From SAR324 cluster bacterium (GTDB lineage: Bacteria > SAR324 > NAC60-12), in the NCBI GenBank assembly GCA_014382365.1, contig JACNJW010000039.1:62001-126000 (forward strand): 64,000 nucleotides of DNA, written 5' to 3'. The first letter of the stretch is position 1. Each line of letters begins with the position of its first letter. The translations under genes were made by a program, and so were the position numbers. The notes beneath the pieces were generated by a model. That model had not been told where the DNA came from. It was given only the letters and a program-made list of their open reading frames with translations, and searched no databases. Positions 1 to 9,370 of the stretch are shown here, piece after piece.

Positions 1-1641
1 GTTGCACTGGGCTTAATTGCACTGTTGTTACTGCTTTTATTTAGGTCTCCGGTCGGAGTGGTTTTACCATTATTAACGGTGATTTTCACTTTGTTGTCCA
101 CTGTAGGTTTAATGGCGGCAACTGACACACCCTTTACAGTGATCACCCAAATTCTGCCTTCATTGATGCTTGCTGTAGGTGTTGGCTATTCGGTACACTT
201 GTTGACGGTTTATTTTCATCATGTTCACAGACACGGTGACAAACGGGAGGCGATTGTTTTTTCCCTTGGACATTCCGGACTGGCCATTTTGATGACAAGT
301 TTAACTACTGCAGGAGGCTTGCTTTCCTTTATGCCTGCTCCGCTGCCGCCTGTTTCCGCATTGGGAACATTTGGTGCGATCGGCGTCTTGATAGCGGTTT
401 TTTACACTTTGATGTTCGTACCTGCTGTACTTGCGGTTTTACCAGTCAGTAAAAAACGGATAGAAGTGGACGATCGATCAGGATTAGTAGACAGAATTCT
501 GGAAAATTTTGGTTCGTTTGCAGTCAATAAACCCTGGACTGTAGTGATCGGCAGTGCGTTATTAGCTCTTGTTTCAATAGGCGGTATCACTCAGCTACGT
601 TTCTCGCATGACGTAATTGGTTGGCTTCCGGATGAAAGTTCAGTCCGGCTTGCTACAGAAATAGTTGATAAAAACCTGAAGGGTGCGTCTTCTGTAGAAA
701 TAGTAGTAGATTCAGGCAAAATGAATGGAGTCAAATCACCTGAATTTATGCAAAAACTAAACGAGTTTAATCAGTTCTCAGAACAATGGAGAGACAGCAA
801 TTTGTTTGTTGGAAAATCAACTTCTGTTGCGGATACCCTCAAACAAATACATCAGGCGTTAAACGAGAATCAGGAATCCTTTTACAATATCCCTGAAGAT
901 CCGGAGTTGATTGCTCAGGAATTGATTTTGTTTGAAAACAGTGGTTCTGATGATTTGGAAAATGTGGTCGATTCTCAATTTTCTCAGGCACGGATAACGG
1001 TCAAGACTTCATGGGCCGATGCAGGAGCATATACGGCAATGATTGATCAGTTGGAACAAAAAGCAAACGAATTATTTATAGAAGCCAAGGAAATAACTGT
1101 GACTGGTCTGATTCCGTTAATGGCTCGTACTATCAAACTTGTCATGGTGAGTATGGGCATGAGCTATTCTCTCGCTGCCATTATTATTACTTTGATGATG
1201 ATGCTATTATTGACAAGCTGGAAACTGGGACTCTGGAGTATGATTCCCAATTTTTTGCCGATCCTGATGGGATTGGGCTTAATGGGCGCTTTGGATTTGC
1301 CGCTGGACATGATGTCCATGCTGGTCGGTAGTATAGCGCTCGGATTGGCGGTGGATGACACTGTGCATTTTCTGCACAACTTCCGCCGTTACTTTGCTAA
1401 TACCGGTAGTGTTTCAACAGCAGTTTCGAACACGCTTCACACTACCGGACGGGCAATGTTTTTTGCGACAGTCGCTCTCTCGATTGGGTTTTTCGTTTAC
1501 ACTCAATCTTCATTGAATAATCTTTATTCGTTTGGTTTAATCACAGGAATCACGATCATCATGGCTTTGCTGGCGGATATTTTGTTGGCGCCGGCAATGA
1601 TGGCTTTGATTTACCGTAATCAAGAAACAAAATCTAAATAA
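1..1641 (+). CDS. RND/MMPL-family exporter, 5' end outside window
   Basis: The reading frame is open from base 1, so the gene starts upstream and only the last 546 residues are present. What is seen is the C-terminal part of an RND superfamily (MMPL-type) inner-membrane transporter: a block of membrane helices in the first 150 residues, a periplasmic loop of about 200 residues, then a second helix block containing a GLAVDDTVHF segment, which matches the proton-relay helix of the family. The next two genes encode a LolA-like periplasmic protein and an outer-membrane barrel, with short gaps, so the three probably form one export route for a lipid or hydrophobic compound from inner to outer membrane. 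The substrate cannot be read from sequence. Confidence 0.85.
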   Translation, partial: VALGLIALLLLLLFRSPVGVVLPLLTVIFTLLSTVGLMAATDTPFTVITQILPSLMLAVGVGYSVHLLTVYFHHVHRHGDKREAIVFSLGHSGLAILMTSLTTAGGLLSFMPAPLPPVSALGTFGAIGVLIAVFYTLMFVPAVLAVLPVSKKRIEVDDRSGLVDRILENFGSFAVNKPWTVVIGSALLALVSIGGITQLRFSHDVIGWLPDESSVRLATEIVDKNLKGASSVEIVVDSGKMNGVKSPEFMQKLNEFNQFSEQWRDSNLFVGKSTSVADTLKQIHQALNENQESFYNIPEDPELIAQELILFENSGSDDLENVVDSQFSQARITVKTSWADAGAYTAMIDQLEQKANELFIEAKEITVTGLIPLMARTIKLVMVSMGMSYSLAAIIITLMMMLLLTSWKLGLWSMIPNFLPILMGLGLMGALDLPLDMMSMLVGSIALGLAVDDTVHFLHNFRRYFANTGSVSTAVSNTLHTTGRAMFFATVALSIGFFVYTQSSLNNLYSFGLITGITIIMALLADILLAPAMMALIYRNQETKSK

Positions 1642-1652
1642 AAGGAGACACT

Positions 1653-2480
1653 ATGAAAATTTTGAAATTTACTTCAATCACAATCGGTTTTGCCGTTTTT
1701 AGCATCCTCTTTTCAGGAGCATTTATTTTTCCGGATAAAGTATATGCGCTCAGTGCACGTGAAATAATGGAAAAGGTCAATGAACGTGATGACGGTGACC
1801 GTTCAATTGCAGAAATGGAAATGATTTTAATTGACAAAAAAGGTAAGAAACGTGTCCGAAAAATAAAAACTTACGGTCGTGAAAAAGGTAAAGACTCGCA
1901 AAGTTTGATGTTTTTTCTCTCGCCTGCTGATGTCAGAAACACCGGCTTTTTGACCTTTGATTATGATGAGTCTGGCAAAGACGATGACCAGTGGCTTTAT
2001 CTTCCGGCCTTGCGCAAAACAAAACGGATTGCTGCAGGTGACAAAAGTGGAAGTTTTATGGGATCTGATTTGAATTATTCCGATATGACTTCACCGGATT
2101 TGGACCTCTATGAATATACTTTGATGAAAGAAACCGAAGTTAAAGGTCAAAAAGTCTGGCAAATCAAATCTGTCCCCAAAACAACTGCAGAAGCAGAAAC
2201 CAGTGGTTACAGTAAATCTGTGGTCTGGATTCGCCAGGATAATTACATGCTCTCTCGTGCAGTGCGTTGGGTACACAAAAAGAAACGCAACAAATACTTT
2301 GAAGCAAAAAAGATTGAAAAAATTGACGGCATCTGGATTGCCACTGAGTTGCATGTGACCACAAAAGCTGGTAAAAAAACTTTGCATAAAACAGTTTTGA
2401 TTCAAAGAAATGTGCACTTTAATCAAGATGAAGTGAATGAAGAATTGTTCACAATTCGTCGATTGGAAAAGGGATTGTAA
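1653..2480 (+). CDS. LolA-like outer-membrane lipoprotein-sorting family protein
   Basis: A 275-residue secreted protein with an N-terminal signal peptide ending near residue 32. The body resembles the LolA_like family that accompanies MMPL transporters: an early DDGDRSIAEMEM stretch, a QWLYLPALRKTKRIA segment, and a GSFMGSDLNYSDM segment. These proteins are thought to carry a lipid or lipoprotein across the periplasm. It starts 11 bases after the RND gene with a good ribosome site (AAAGGAGACACT before ATG). A paralogue of the same family lies at 5507-6292 on the other strand, next to an ABC exporter. Confidence 0.8.
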   Translation: MKILKFTSITIGFAVFSILFSGAFIFPDKVYALSAREIMEKVNERDDGDRSIAEMEMILIDKKGKKRVRKIKTYGREKGKDSQSLMFFLSPADVRNTGFLTFDYDESGKDDDQWLYLPALRKTKRIAAGDKSGSFMGSDLNYSDMTSPDLDLYEYTLMKETEVKGQKVWQIKSVPKTTAEAETSGYSKSVVWIRQDNYMLSRAVRWVHKKKRNKYFEAKKIEKIDGIWIATELHVTTKAGKKTLHKTVLIQRNVHFNQDEVNEELFTIRRLEKGL

Positions 2481-2481
2481 A

Positions 2482-4041
2482 ATGAATAAATTCAAAGTGA
2501 ATGGTCGGATGGAGAAGCATAGCGCAACCCCTTTTATTCGTGCGCTTATGGCAGAAATGAAAAACCTGAGTCTGACTTTATCTAGCTTACTGTTGTTTTT
2601 TGTTTTGCTGTTTAGTACAGGATTTGCGGAACTGCTGTTGGCACAGGAAAGTTCGGAAGAAACAGGTCTTGAAGAGGCTCTTTCCGGATTTGACGATGAG
2701 GTTTCCGGCGAATCTGATGATGATTTAATGTCAGGTTTTGGTGATGAAGATGCGTTTTCTGTTGATTCTACAGATTTGAAAAGTGAAAGTTCTGAGGAAA
2801 GCTGGAGCAGTTTTTCCGGAATTACTGGATTGAGTCTCAGTTACAGTTATCTTAAAGAAAAACCTGTCGACACTACACAGGCCGATTGGAGTGGACTGAC
2901 TAAACTGCGTCCTTACCTGTCATTGACCTGGGACGCAAAACTTGGTGAAAACTGGAAAACCCGGTTATCAGGTAAGGCATTTTACGATTATTCTTTTGGA
3001 ATGAAGGAACGGGAAAATTTCTCTCAAGAAGTGCTAGCCGAACTTGAACAGGAAACAGAGTTTCGGGAATTGTATTTAGAGGGCAGTCCATTTGGCAGCC
3101 TGGATCTTAAAATTGGACATCAGATTGTGGCCTGGGGTGTTGCAAACAGTTTGCGCGTTGTTGATGTCTTGAATCCCACTGACAACCGTGAATTCGGCAT
3201 GACAGACCTTGAAGATGTCCGCCTGCCGATTGCAATGACAAAACTGGATTATTATCTGGGAGACTTCAAGCTGGAAGCGGTAGCAGTACATCAAATCAAG
3301 TTCAACAAAGTTGCACCTTTCGGCAGCGACTTCAATCCTGCTCCACAAAAATTTAATGAAGTAATTCCGGAAAGTAATTCCGAAAATACGGAATACGGTT
3401 TGGCGCTCATTGGGACATTCAGTGGTTGGGATGCCTCTTTAAATTGGGCTCAGTATTTTGATGATACTGCTCATTTTGCAATAACAAAGATAACAATTGT
3501 TCCAGGAGTTGGTGCAGTACCAACGTTTGAGCAGCGTCACAGCCGCCTGACAATGGCCGGTGCTACTTTGAATGTTCCTTCCGGAAATTTCCTTTGGAAA
3601 GCCGAAGCTGCCAAACTGCAGGGGATGGAATTTGCTTTGGTGACTGACAAAACATTTTCAAGGACGGATGTCCTCTTGGGCACAGAATATTCCGGCTGGA
3701 ATGATACTTCGCTGACACTTGAATTTGGAGTACAGCACCTCAACGATTTCGATGTAAAGTTGGAAGCTGCACCGGATTCACAACTCGAAGACCGTATTGC
3801 TACTTCGTTCAGTTTCATGCAGGATTACATCAATCAGACTTTGCATTTGAACATGGTTGGAATGATGATAGGAAAAGGAGGTACTGATGGAGGAATCAAC
3901 CGTGCTTCACTTGAATATGATGTGATGGATGCCTTTTCAATAACTGGTGGAGTGATGCTCTATCAGCCTGGAGAAAACGCTTATTTTCAGAGTTTGAATG
4001 AAAATGACCGAGTGTTCTTTGAAGCCCGTTATGCTTTTTAA
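2482..4041 (+). CDS. Outer-membrane beta-barrel protein of exporter set 1
   Basis: A 519-residue protein. The chosen ATG follows the previous stop by one base; an internal ATG at 2557 would start exactly at the hydrophobic signal peptide and may be the true start. After the signal peptide comes an acidic, Ser-rich spacer of about 60 residues (many D, E, S). The rest is an alternating polar/aromatic pattern ending in FFEARYAF, a C-terminal aromatic as expected for a BAM-inserted barrel. It resembles DUF1302-like barrels often found with RND/LolA-like pairs, though I cannot assign the family firmly. It is the likely outer-membrane end of the export route started by the two upstream genes. Confidence 0.7.
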   Translation: MNKFKVNGRMEKHSATPFIRALMAEMKNLSLTLSSLLLFFVLLFSTGFAELLLAQESSEETGLEEALSGFDDEVSGESDDDLMSGFGDEDAFSVDSTDLKSESSEESWSSFSGITGLSLSYSYLKEKPVDTTQADWSGLTKLRPYLSLTWDAKLGENWKTRLSGKAFYDYSFGMKERENFSQEVLAELEQETEFRELYLEGSPFGSLDLKIGHQIVAWGVANSLRVVDVLNPTDNREFGMTDLEDVRLPIAMTKLDYYLGDFKLEAVAVHQIKFNKVAPFGSDFNPAPQKFNEVIPESNSENTEYGLALIGTFSGWDASLNWAQYFDDTAHFAITKITIVPGVGAVPTFEQRHSRLTMAGATLNVPSGNFLWKAEAAKLQGMEFALVTDKTFSRTDVLLGTEYSGWNDTSLTLEFGVQHLNDFDVKLEAAPDSQLEDRIATSFSFMQDYINQTLHLNMVGMMIGKGGTDGGINRASLEYDVMDAFSITGGVMLYQPGENAYFQSLNENDRVFFEARYAF

Positions 4042-4123
4042 ATTCTCAAGAACTGATTGTTTTCAATTCAAGTTTGCTGGCTTCCAAAAATTTTCGAGAC
4101 TGTGAAGTTATTTTGAGAGTATG

Positions 4124-4211
4124 CCGTGTCATCTCGAACGCAGAGAGAGGTCTTAATGATATCAATGCAGTAACTTAAAACAGATTTCACGTTACGCTCG
4201 AAATGACACGG
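4124..4211. repeat. Palindromic REP/MITE-like element
   Basis: An imperfect inverted repeat of about 88 bases. The left arm begins CCGTGTCATCTCGAACG and the right arm ends CGCTCGAAATGACACGG, each arm about 30 bases, so the transcript could fold into one long hairpin. The arm sequence resembles a widespread class of small palindromes of the type TGTCATTTCGAGCGAAGCGAG. It lies between two convergent genes. A similar single arm (CGTGTCATTTTGAGCGAAA) is seen near 38702. Confidence 0.7.
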
Positions 4212-4247
4212 TCCCAGTACTTTATAAACTGCAGCCACTTTTATTAC

Positions 4248-5510
4248 TCAAAAAGAACGGGTTGTCTTAAAATCCAGTTTGTTCCCCACTAAATTTTCTC
4301 CATATTGAGTATCTGCACTCCCGGAAAGCTGTTGCCATGAAACTTGAAAACCCCAGTTGGTAACAGGGGCATAGTTTAATTGTGTGATCACGTTTGAACT
4401 CTGGTCATCCAAGTTTCCGAGCCAGGTCAGTGACGGCGTGAAGTAAAGCCAGCTGAAAGGCTCTTTGAAACTGGCTTTGACATAGGCATAATTTTGATTG
4501 ATGATTTGCTTTTCCTGCAGTTTATTCAAGGCTGATTTTGCTGCTGAAGCAGAACCGTTTTTGATTGTTTGATAAATGGCAGTTGACTCATCTTTTGTCC
4601 AACCTGAAGTATCACGATAGGCTTCAATGGTCCAGGTGATCTCACTATCTGTCAGGTAGCGAACACCCAAAAGAGATTTTCCATATTTTTCTGCTGCAAC
4701 TTGATCTGCTGCATATTCTCCATGTACCTCAAAATTGGAACTGAGATTTGAGGCAAAATCAAAACCCCAATCTGTTTCTGATTTTTCGCTCCAGCGAGTC
4801 AGGTAAAAATCTAAATCTGTTGTACCCAGCAATGCCGACAGTTTCAACCCCCAGATATTTTCCTGTTCCAATTGTGATTCGTAATCATCATTGATTCCTT
4901 GCCGAACTGGAAGATAGACAAGCGTCACTGAATTGGAATCCAGTCCGGAGAATGCCTGAGGAATTACAACTCCCTGAAATACCCACAATCCTTCTCTTCC
5001 GGCTTCAGGATTTTCCGGATTTTTTGGACGTTCCAGAAGTGCCACCGGATTGAAGGCATAACCTTTCCCCCAGCGCAAAAGCCGTTTTCCTACTTCAAAG
5101 CTATGCGGCTCAAGTGTTGAAAGCTGCCAGTAGCCTTCACGTAAAAACACATTTCGTTCATTTGCATCCGCTAATGTTGAGACAGTTCTGCCTCCTTCAG
5201 CAACGAGATAGAGGCGTGACCAATCCCAATCCCAGCGACTTTCTATGAGCATTTGCACTCTCAATTCCTGTGCCTGTGTTTCCTTTTCTTTTTGAAATTT
5301 GAAGGGATAAAACAAGGATTCCTGATTGAAAGACATGGAGGATCCACTAAGAGACAATTCTCTTTTCCATTCCCAGATTTGCTTGCTGAATTCTTCAACC
5401 TCAAAAGAATACAAATCTTCATCCTGTGCCAACAAAGATACTGAAAGAAAAGAGGAAGTCAGCATAACTAGTAATGCACTCAGTGCCAGTAATTTTTTCA
5501 TATTATTCAT
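4248..5510 (-). CDS. Outer-membrane beta-barrel protein of exporter set 2
   Basis: A 420-residue protein with a signal peptide ending near SVSLLAQ (residue 29) and a barrel-like body rich in alternating aromatic and polar residues, closing in FKTTRSF with a terminal Phe. The segment around VGKRLLRWGKGYAFNPV resembles the strand in the barrel at 2482-4041 that reads IGHQIVAWGVANSLRVV, so the two are probably distant paralogues. Its start overlaps the end of the LolA-like gene at 5507-6292 by four bases, showing one operon. It probably forms the outer-membrane component for the ABC exporter upstream. Confidence 0.7.
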   Translation of the reverse strand: MNNMKKLLALSALLVMLTSSFLSVSLLAQDEDLYSFEVEEFSKQIWEWKRELSLSGSSMSFNQESLFYPFKFQKEKETQAQELRVQMLIESRWDWDWSRLYLVAEGGRTVSTLADANERNVFLREGYWQLSTLEPHSFEVGKRLLRWGKGYAFNPVALLERPKNPENPEAGREGLWVFQGVVIPQAFSGLDSNSVTLVYLPVRQGINDDYESQLEQENIWGLKLSALLGTTDLDFYLTRWSEKSETDWGFDFASNLSSNFEVHGEYAADQVAAEKYGKSLLGVRYLTDSEITWTIEAYRDTSGWTKDESTAIYQTIKNGSASAAKSALNKLQEKQIINQNYAYVKASFKEPFSWLYFTPSLTWLGNLDDQSSNVITQLNYAPVTNWGFQVSWQQLSGSADTQYGENLVGNKLDFKTTRSF

Positions 5511-6292
5511 CTCAGTGTCTCAATGCGTCCCAGGTAGTCTGTTGTAAAAACAGCCGGTGGAAGATCTCTGGGTTTCATCTTGGCGAAAATCATGATGGAT
5601 TTGTAGTCCTGATAAAGTGGACTGTCAGTTTCCACCACAGATGGTCGCTTGATGCCGTTGCCAAAATCTTTGATGTTTTTAAAATACAAAGTTTTGATCA
5701 GCATTCCTGAAGCTGCAACTGCTCTGATAATGACTGGAGATTTGAGATCTTGATCAATCATCATTTCCAGTTTGTCATAGGCCACTGCTCCGGTTTTGGC
5801 TTTTAAATTCAGTTGCAGTAGATTTTTTCCAGTGCTTCCTTGCTGTTGAGTTTCTACAAGATCGATCGCATCATATTCAGTTTGATAATCGACTTTGAGG
5901 ATGTCGGCATTATTAAAAACACCACCGGTTACAGACTGTAGCGAGGTGATACGTATTGGTCGTCCGACATTTGGAATGTAAAGCCACATATTTTCACCGA
6001 CTCGTAAAGTTGCACGTCCTTTTTCAGAAGCAGGTGACAGAAAGAGACTGATCACCTTTTCCCGGCCTTGTTTGAGAGTGAAGAGGACAAACTCTTTTTT
6101 GCTGCCGTCCGGTTCGATGTTAATAAGTTTTCGATACGACTCGTATTGAGGTGGATTCAAATCACGATCAATTGCCTCCAACCATTCCTGTGCAGTGCTT
6201 TGAGCAAAGGCACTGAGTGGTAGGGTTAACAAAGTTAACAGAATGAGAATTATGGAAGGTCTTTTTAAACTTAATAAAAGTTGATTTTTCAT
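5507..6292 (-). CDS. LolA-like outer-membrane lipoprotein-sorting family protein, copy 2
   Basis: A 261-residue secreted protein: signal peptide ending at SAFAQ (about residue 30), then a LolA_like body with GENMWLYIPNVGRPIRI and the following VFNNADILKVDY, the same positions as in the paralogue at 1653-2480. It sits between an FtsX-type permease gene and a barrel gene, and overlaps the latter by four bases. The inferred role is carriage of a lipid or lipoprotein between the ABC transporter and the outer membrane. Confidence 0.8.
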   Translation of the reverse strand: MKNQLLLSLKRPSIILILLTLLTLPLSAFAQSTAQEWLEAIDRDLNPPQYESYRKLINIEPDGSKKEFVLFTLKQGREKVISLFLSPASEKGRATLRVGENMWLYIPNVGRPIRITSLQSVTGGVFNNADILKVDYQTEYDAIDLVETQQQGSTGKNLLQLNLKAKTGAVAYDKLEMMIDQDLKSPVIIRAVAASGMLIKTLYFKNIKDFGNGIKRPSVVETDSPLYQDYKSIMIFAKMKPRDLPPAVFTTDYLGRIETLR

Positions 6293-6352
6293 TATCTTAT
6301 CTCAGAGAAAAGTTAATTTTTAAAATTGGAGTCCTTGTTTTTGTTTTTCTGG

Positions 6353-6392
6353 AGGACACAGAGATATGTTGTTTTAATCTCCTCTGTGTCCT
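6353..6392. repeat. Perfect 11-bp stem hairpin between permease and LolA-like genes
   Basis: AGGACACAGAG at 6353-6363 pairs perfectly with CTCTGTGTCCT at 6382-6392 around an 18-base loop. Neither strand has a T-run after the stem, so it is not a clear intrinsic terminator. It lies inside the minus-strand operon and may stabilise or separate mRNA segments. Confidence 0.6.
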
Positions 6393-6437
6393 TGTAAACA
6401 TCATAACATTATGCTTTATGCTGTCTTTAACAAATTA

Positions 6438-7694
6438 TTAAAAATGTCCTAGAGCATCCACCGGTTCCAGCCTGGAAGCTTTGACTGCCGGCTGTAAACT
6501 GGCCAGTGCAGAAATCACAATCACAATCACTGCGGTGATAATAACTTCAGACATGGCGATTGTCGGCGAAAGTACGAGAGCATCCTGTTTTCCAAAAGAA
6601 AACACTATTTGCTGCCAGTTTAAATACTGGATGATGCCGAGACTGATGAGACTTCCGGAGACGGCTCCAAAAATACCTAGGAACAATCCTTCCATTAAAA
6701 ACAAAGACCAGATCTTTCGTGGACTGGTTCCCATTGCGGCAATCGTCCCAATTTCACGGATGCGCTCATAAACTGCCATCAGCATCACATTCATGATGCT
6801 CACCAGCACAATTGCAATCAAAATGATTTTGACAAACAAAGTCAGCAAATCAATGATTTTTGCAATGTTGGAAAAGGGAGATAGTTTTTGCCAGGTATGG
6901 ACCTCAAAAACCGGTTTGTCTTTTTTATTCTTGAATTCAGACAAAGTTTGGGTGAGTTGTATTGAACTTAGATTCATCTGCTCAAAATCATTCAAACGGA
7001 TAGCTACTTCATTAACTTCTCCGGCCTTGATCCGCAGCAGCTGATACGCATCTTTAATGTTCAGATAACCATCCCTGCCGCCGGGACCGGTCATGGAGCC
7101 GATGACACCACTGACTGCCAGAGGGATCCCATTGACTGAACCATCCTTGTTGGTGGCCACCAGCACAACTTGTGCGCCGACCTTTATTTTTAAGCCCTTG
7201 GCCAGTGCTTCCGGCAGCCAGATTTCACCTATTTCAAGAGAGGGAGTTTCAGGCGACTCCGGATCTATTCCGGTAATACGCTGTGCCAGCAACGGTACCG
7301 TTTTCAGTTCTTGTTCGGGATTTATTCCGTTCAGCCGGATATTGGAAGTTTCCGTAAAGTTACTCAACATGCCGCCAAATTTCAGCCGCAGTGAATAAGA
7401 TTCTATGGATTTGTCTTCTGCTAATACTGTTTCAAGCTTGGCAACTTGTTTGGCTGGAAGATTCAAATTCAAAGGAGAATTTTCAATCGAAGCTACGTAA
7501 CCTTTGCGGTGTACCTGCAGGTGTCCCAGCATCGAATCAGTTATTTGCCCCACCATCAACTGCTTGAAGGATCCGGCAACTGCAATGAAAACCAGCACAG
7601 TTACAATTCCGATGATCACCAAACTTGATGTCAACAGGGTTCTGCGTGTGTAACGCAAAAGATTGCGGTAGGCTATTTTTGCTATTTTAAACAT
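6438..7694 (-). CDS. FtsX-like ABC transporter permease (MacB/LolCE type)
   Basis: A 418-residue permease: one N-terminal membrane helix (LLTSSLVIIGIVTVLVFIA), a large periplasmic MacB-like domain, and three C-terminal helices in the FtsX domain, including the family-typical YERIREIGTIAAMGTSPRKI before the second of them. The start at 7694 is preferred over a longer in-frame start because AGGAGGGACA stands immediately before this ATG and the N-terminus MFKIAKIAYRNLLRYTRR is typical. It overlaps the ATPase gene by eight bases. With the ATPase, LolA-like protein and barrel it forms an export set for an unknown lipid or lipoprotein. Confidence 0.85.
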   Translation of the reverse strand: MFKIAKIAYRNLLRYTRRTLLTSSLVIIGIVTVLVFIAVAGSFKQLMVGQITDSMLGHLQVHRKGYVASIENSPLNLNLPAKQVAKLETVLAEDKSIESYSLRLKFGGMLSNFTETSNIRLNGINPEQELKTVPLLAQRITGIDPESPETPSLEIGEIWLPEALAKGLKIKVGAQVVLVATNKDGSVNGIPLAVSGVIGSMTGPGGRDGYLNIKDAYQLLRIKAGEVNEVAIRLNDFEQMNLSSIQLTQTLSEFKNKKDKPVFEVHTWQKLSPFSNIAKIIDLLTLFVKIILIAIVLVSIMNVMLMAVYERIREIGTIAAMGTSPRKIWSLFLMEGLFLGIFGAVSGSLISLGIIQYLNWQQIVFSFGKQDALVLSPTIAMSEVIITAVIVIVISALASLQPAVKASRLEPVDALGHF

Positions 7695-8385
7695 TGTCCC
7701 TCCTGTCTTCTCGATTTTGAATAGTTCCGTCTTCAAGTGTATAAATAATTTCTGCTTCTCCAATGATTTTTGGATCATGTGTAGAAAAGACAAAAGTCGT
7801 TTTTTCCTGATCTTTCATTCTCTTCATCAAGTCAATGATTTTGAAGGCAGTATCATGATCAAGATTTGCAGTCGGTTCATCTGCAATGACTATTTTTGGT
7901 TGAGTGACGAGGGCTCTGGCCACAGCAACCCGCTGCATTTGACCTCCGGAAATCTGATGCGGACGTTTGTCTTTTTGATCAATAACTCCAACTGCATCCA
8001 AAAGACTCAGGATACGTTCACGGTGGTTTTTACTGTCTTCGTTTTTGATCATCAGGAGAGGATATTCCACATTTTCATAGACACTCAACACTGGAATCAA
8101 ATTAAAATTCTGGAAGACAAAACCGAGGTTTTGTCCACGAAAATCTGCCCGCTGCTTTTTATTCAAATCCTGCACTTGCTGATTTTCAATTAGTATTGAG
8201 CCGCTGGTAGGTTGATCCAGACAACCGATCAGGTTTAAAACGGTTGATTTTCCACTTCCGGATGGACCAACAATAGAAACAAATGAGCCGGCTTCAATTT
8301 CCATCTCCACGTTTTTTAACGCTTTGATGGAAACATCGCCCATTTTGTAGGTCTTGTAGATATTGTTTAGTTTTACAAATGGCAT
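7687..8385 (-). CDS. ABC transporter ATPase, MacB/LolD family
   Basis: A 232-residue ATPase with all core motifs: Walker A GPSGSGKST (about residue 40), Q-loop VFQNFNLIP, signature ISGGQMQRVA, Walker B IVIADEPTANLD and switch His in STHD. It powers the FtsX-like permease encoded just downstream. This is the first gene of the minus-strand operon; the ribosome site is weak to moderate (GAAAGGAAC before ATG). Confidence 0.9.
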   Translation of the reverse strand: MPFVKLNNIYKTYKMGDVSIKALKNVEMEIEAGSFVSIVGPSGSGKSTVLNLIGCLDQPTSGSILIENQQVQDLNKKQRADFRGQNLGFVFQNFNLIPVLSVYENVEYPLLMIKNEDSKNHRERILSLLDAVGVIDQKDKRPHQISGGQMQRVAVARALVTQPKIVIADEPTANLDHDTAFKIIDLMKRMKDQEKTTFVFSTHDPKIIGEAEIIYTLEDGTIQNREDRRDNV

Positions 8386-8465
8386 GCTGTTCCTTTCAGT
8401 TAAAGAGAATTAAATTTTTCAGCAACTGCGCTTAAGATCCTGTTTTAAGCGCAGCCGGAGAGAAA

Positions 8466-9047
8466 TTATTGTTTATTAATGTTTTGTCCGTGGGGCCCGT
8501 GAGGTCCTTCACCCATGTGTTTGTACATATCATTTGCTTCTTCTTTGGTTATGCGTCCATCTTCAAGAGCATTTTTAACAATTAACACAACCTTAGTGTG
8601 CATCACTGTTTCCATTTCTTCGAAACTGATATTGTGTTTTTTCAATAATGCAGACCTCGAGAGTGTTTTAGCATCTGCCTCAATTCGAGCAACCGGTAGA
8701 CCACTCAATTCGGCAAGGACTTCTGTTTGAGCTTTTTGCATCTCATCCCTAAAGAGGTTGCCGGGCCCAGCTGCAGTTGATCTTCTATTACTCCTCATTT
8801 GACGGTTTGTTTCCTGACGAAACATTTCAACTGCTGCTCCCTGCATTCTACCGCGTCTTGGAGTTCTCTGCATCTGAGGATTAGTACTATTGCTACTTTC
8901 AGCATTAGCTTGCTGAACTCTACCACGTTCATGACGTTTGCCCTTGTGCGCTCCTCGACCATCTGCGAGGACTATTCCACTTACAAGAACACTTCCGCCA
9001 AGAACACCTGCAACTATTATTTTTGTGAGCTTTTTCATCATAACCAT
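8466..9047 (-). CDS. Small secreted protein with DUF2680-like helical C-terminus
   Basis: A 193-residue protein with a signal peptide (KLTKIIVAGVLGGSVLVSG) followed by a basic, Arg/His/Gly-rich region of about 90 residues. The C-terminal half reads LAELSGLPVARI, then a helical segment and NALEDGRITKEEANDMY, close to the pattern of YckD/DUF2680 proteins; the DGRITKEEA loop is only superficially EF-hand-like. The ATG at 9038 is an alternative start. Function unknown; the gene is separate from the ABC operon by about 80 bases. Confidence 0.6.
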   Translation of the reverse strand: MVMMKKLTKIIVAGVLGGSVLVSGIVLADGRGAHKGKRHERGRVQQANAESSNSTNPQMQRTPRRGRMQGAAVEMFRQETNRQMRSNRRSTAAGPGNLFRDEMQKAQTEVLAELSGLPVARIEADAKTLSRSALLKKHNISFEEMETVMHTKVVLIVKNALEDGRITKEEANDMYKHMGEGPHGPHGQNINKQ

Positions 9048-9370
9048 TATAGTTTGAATTGAACTTATTGAATGTCATGAAGCACTGCGCCTCTTGACTT
9101 GAGATCAATTCTAGCAAAACAATGTGGAGGAAAATTGAAGGAAATGTGGGAAGGTAGTGAATATTTTTATAATCAAATAATTTTTTTAAAATATTTGTAT
9201 TTTTGAGGATAAAATCTCTAGTAAATTTACGTAAGTATCTTTGCGAATAGACAGGAAATGACATAAGAGTAGAATCCTAACTTGAGCATCCTCAAAACCA
9301 CATTGAGAGACTGCTGTTGCCAAACCCGTTTTTGTTTGGAGGCCCGCCGTATTTTTACCTCAACAGGCTG
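9048..9370. other. Divergent intergenic region
   Basis: This 323-base AT-rich gap lies between the minus-strand secreted-protein gene and the plus-strand cytochrome cluster. It contains the candidate operator/promoter described at 9220-9269. No other gene was seen; a short in-frame extension of the first cytochrome gene back to an ATG at 9317 is possible. Confidence 0.6.
9220..9269 (+). promoter_or_regulatory. Candidate operator and promoter for the multiheme/NrfD cluster
   Basis: GTAAATTTAC (9221-9230) is a perfect palindrome and, extended to TAGTAA-ATTT-ACGTA, resembles the TWCGTA-N4-TACGWA motif seen before five other units in this window. It is followed by TTGCGAATAGACAGGAA (9241-9257), a 17-base string that recurs identically at 22917-22933. 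TTGCGA could be a -35 box with TAAGAG 17 bases further as a weak -10. Confidence 0.5.

Noticed and set aside
2091-2495. Minus-strand frame of 134 codons opposite the LolA-like gene
   Set aside because: Cys/Phe-rich shadow of the plus-strand gene; no start signal or homology.
6353-6392. Hairpin as an intrinsic terminator of the ABC permease transcript
   Set aside because: The stem is perfect but there is no T-run after it on either strand.
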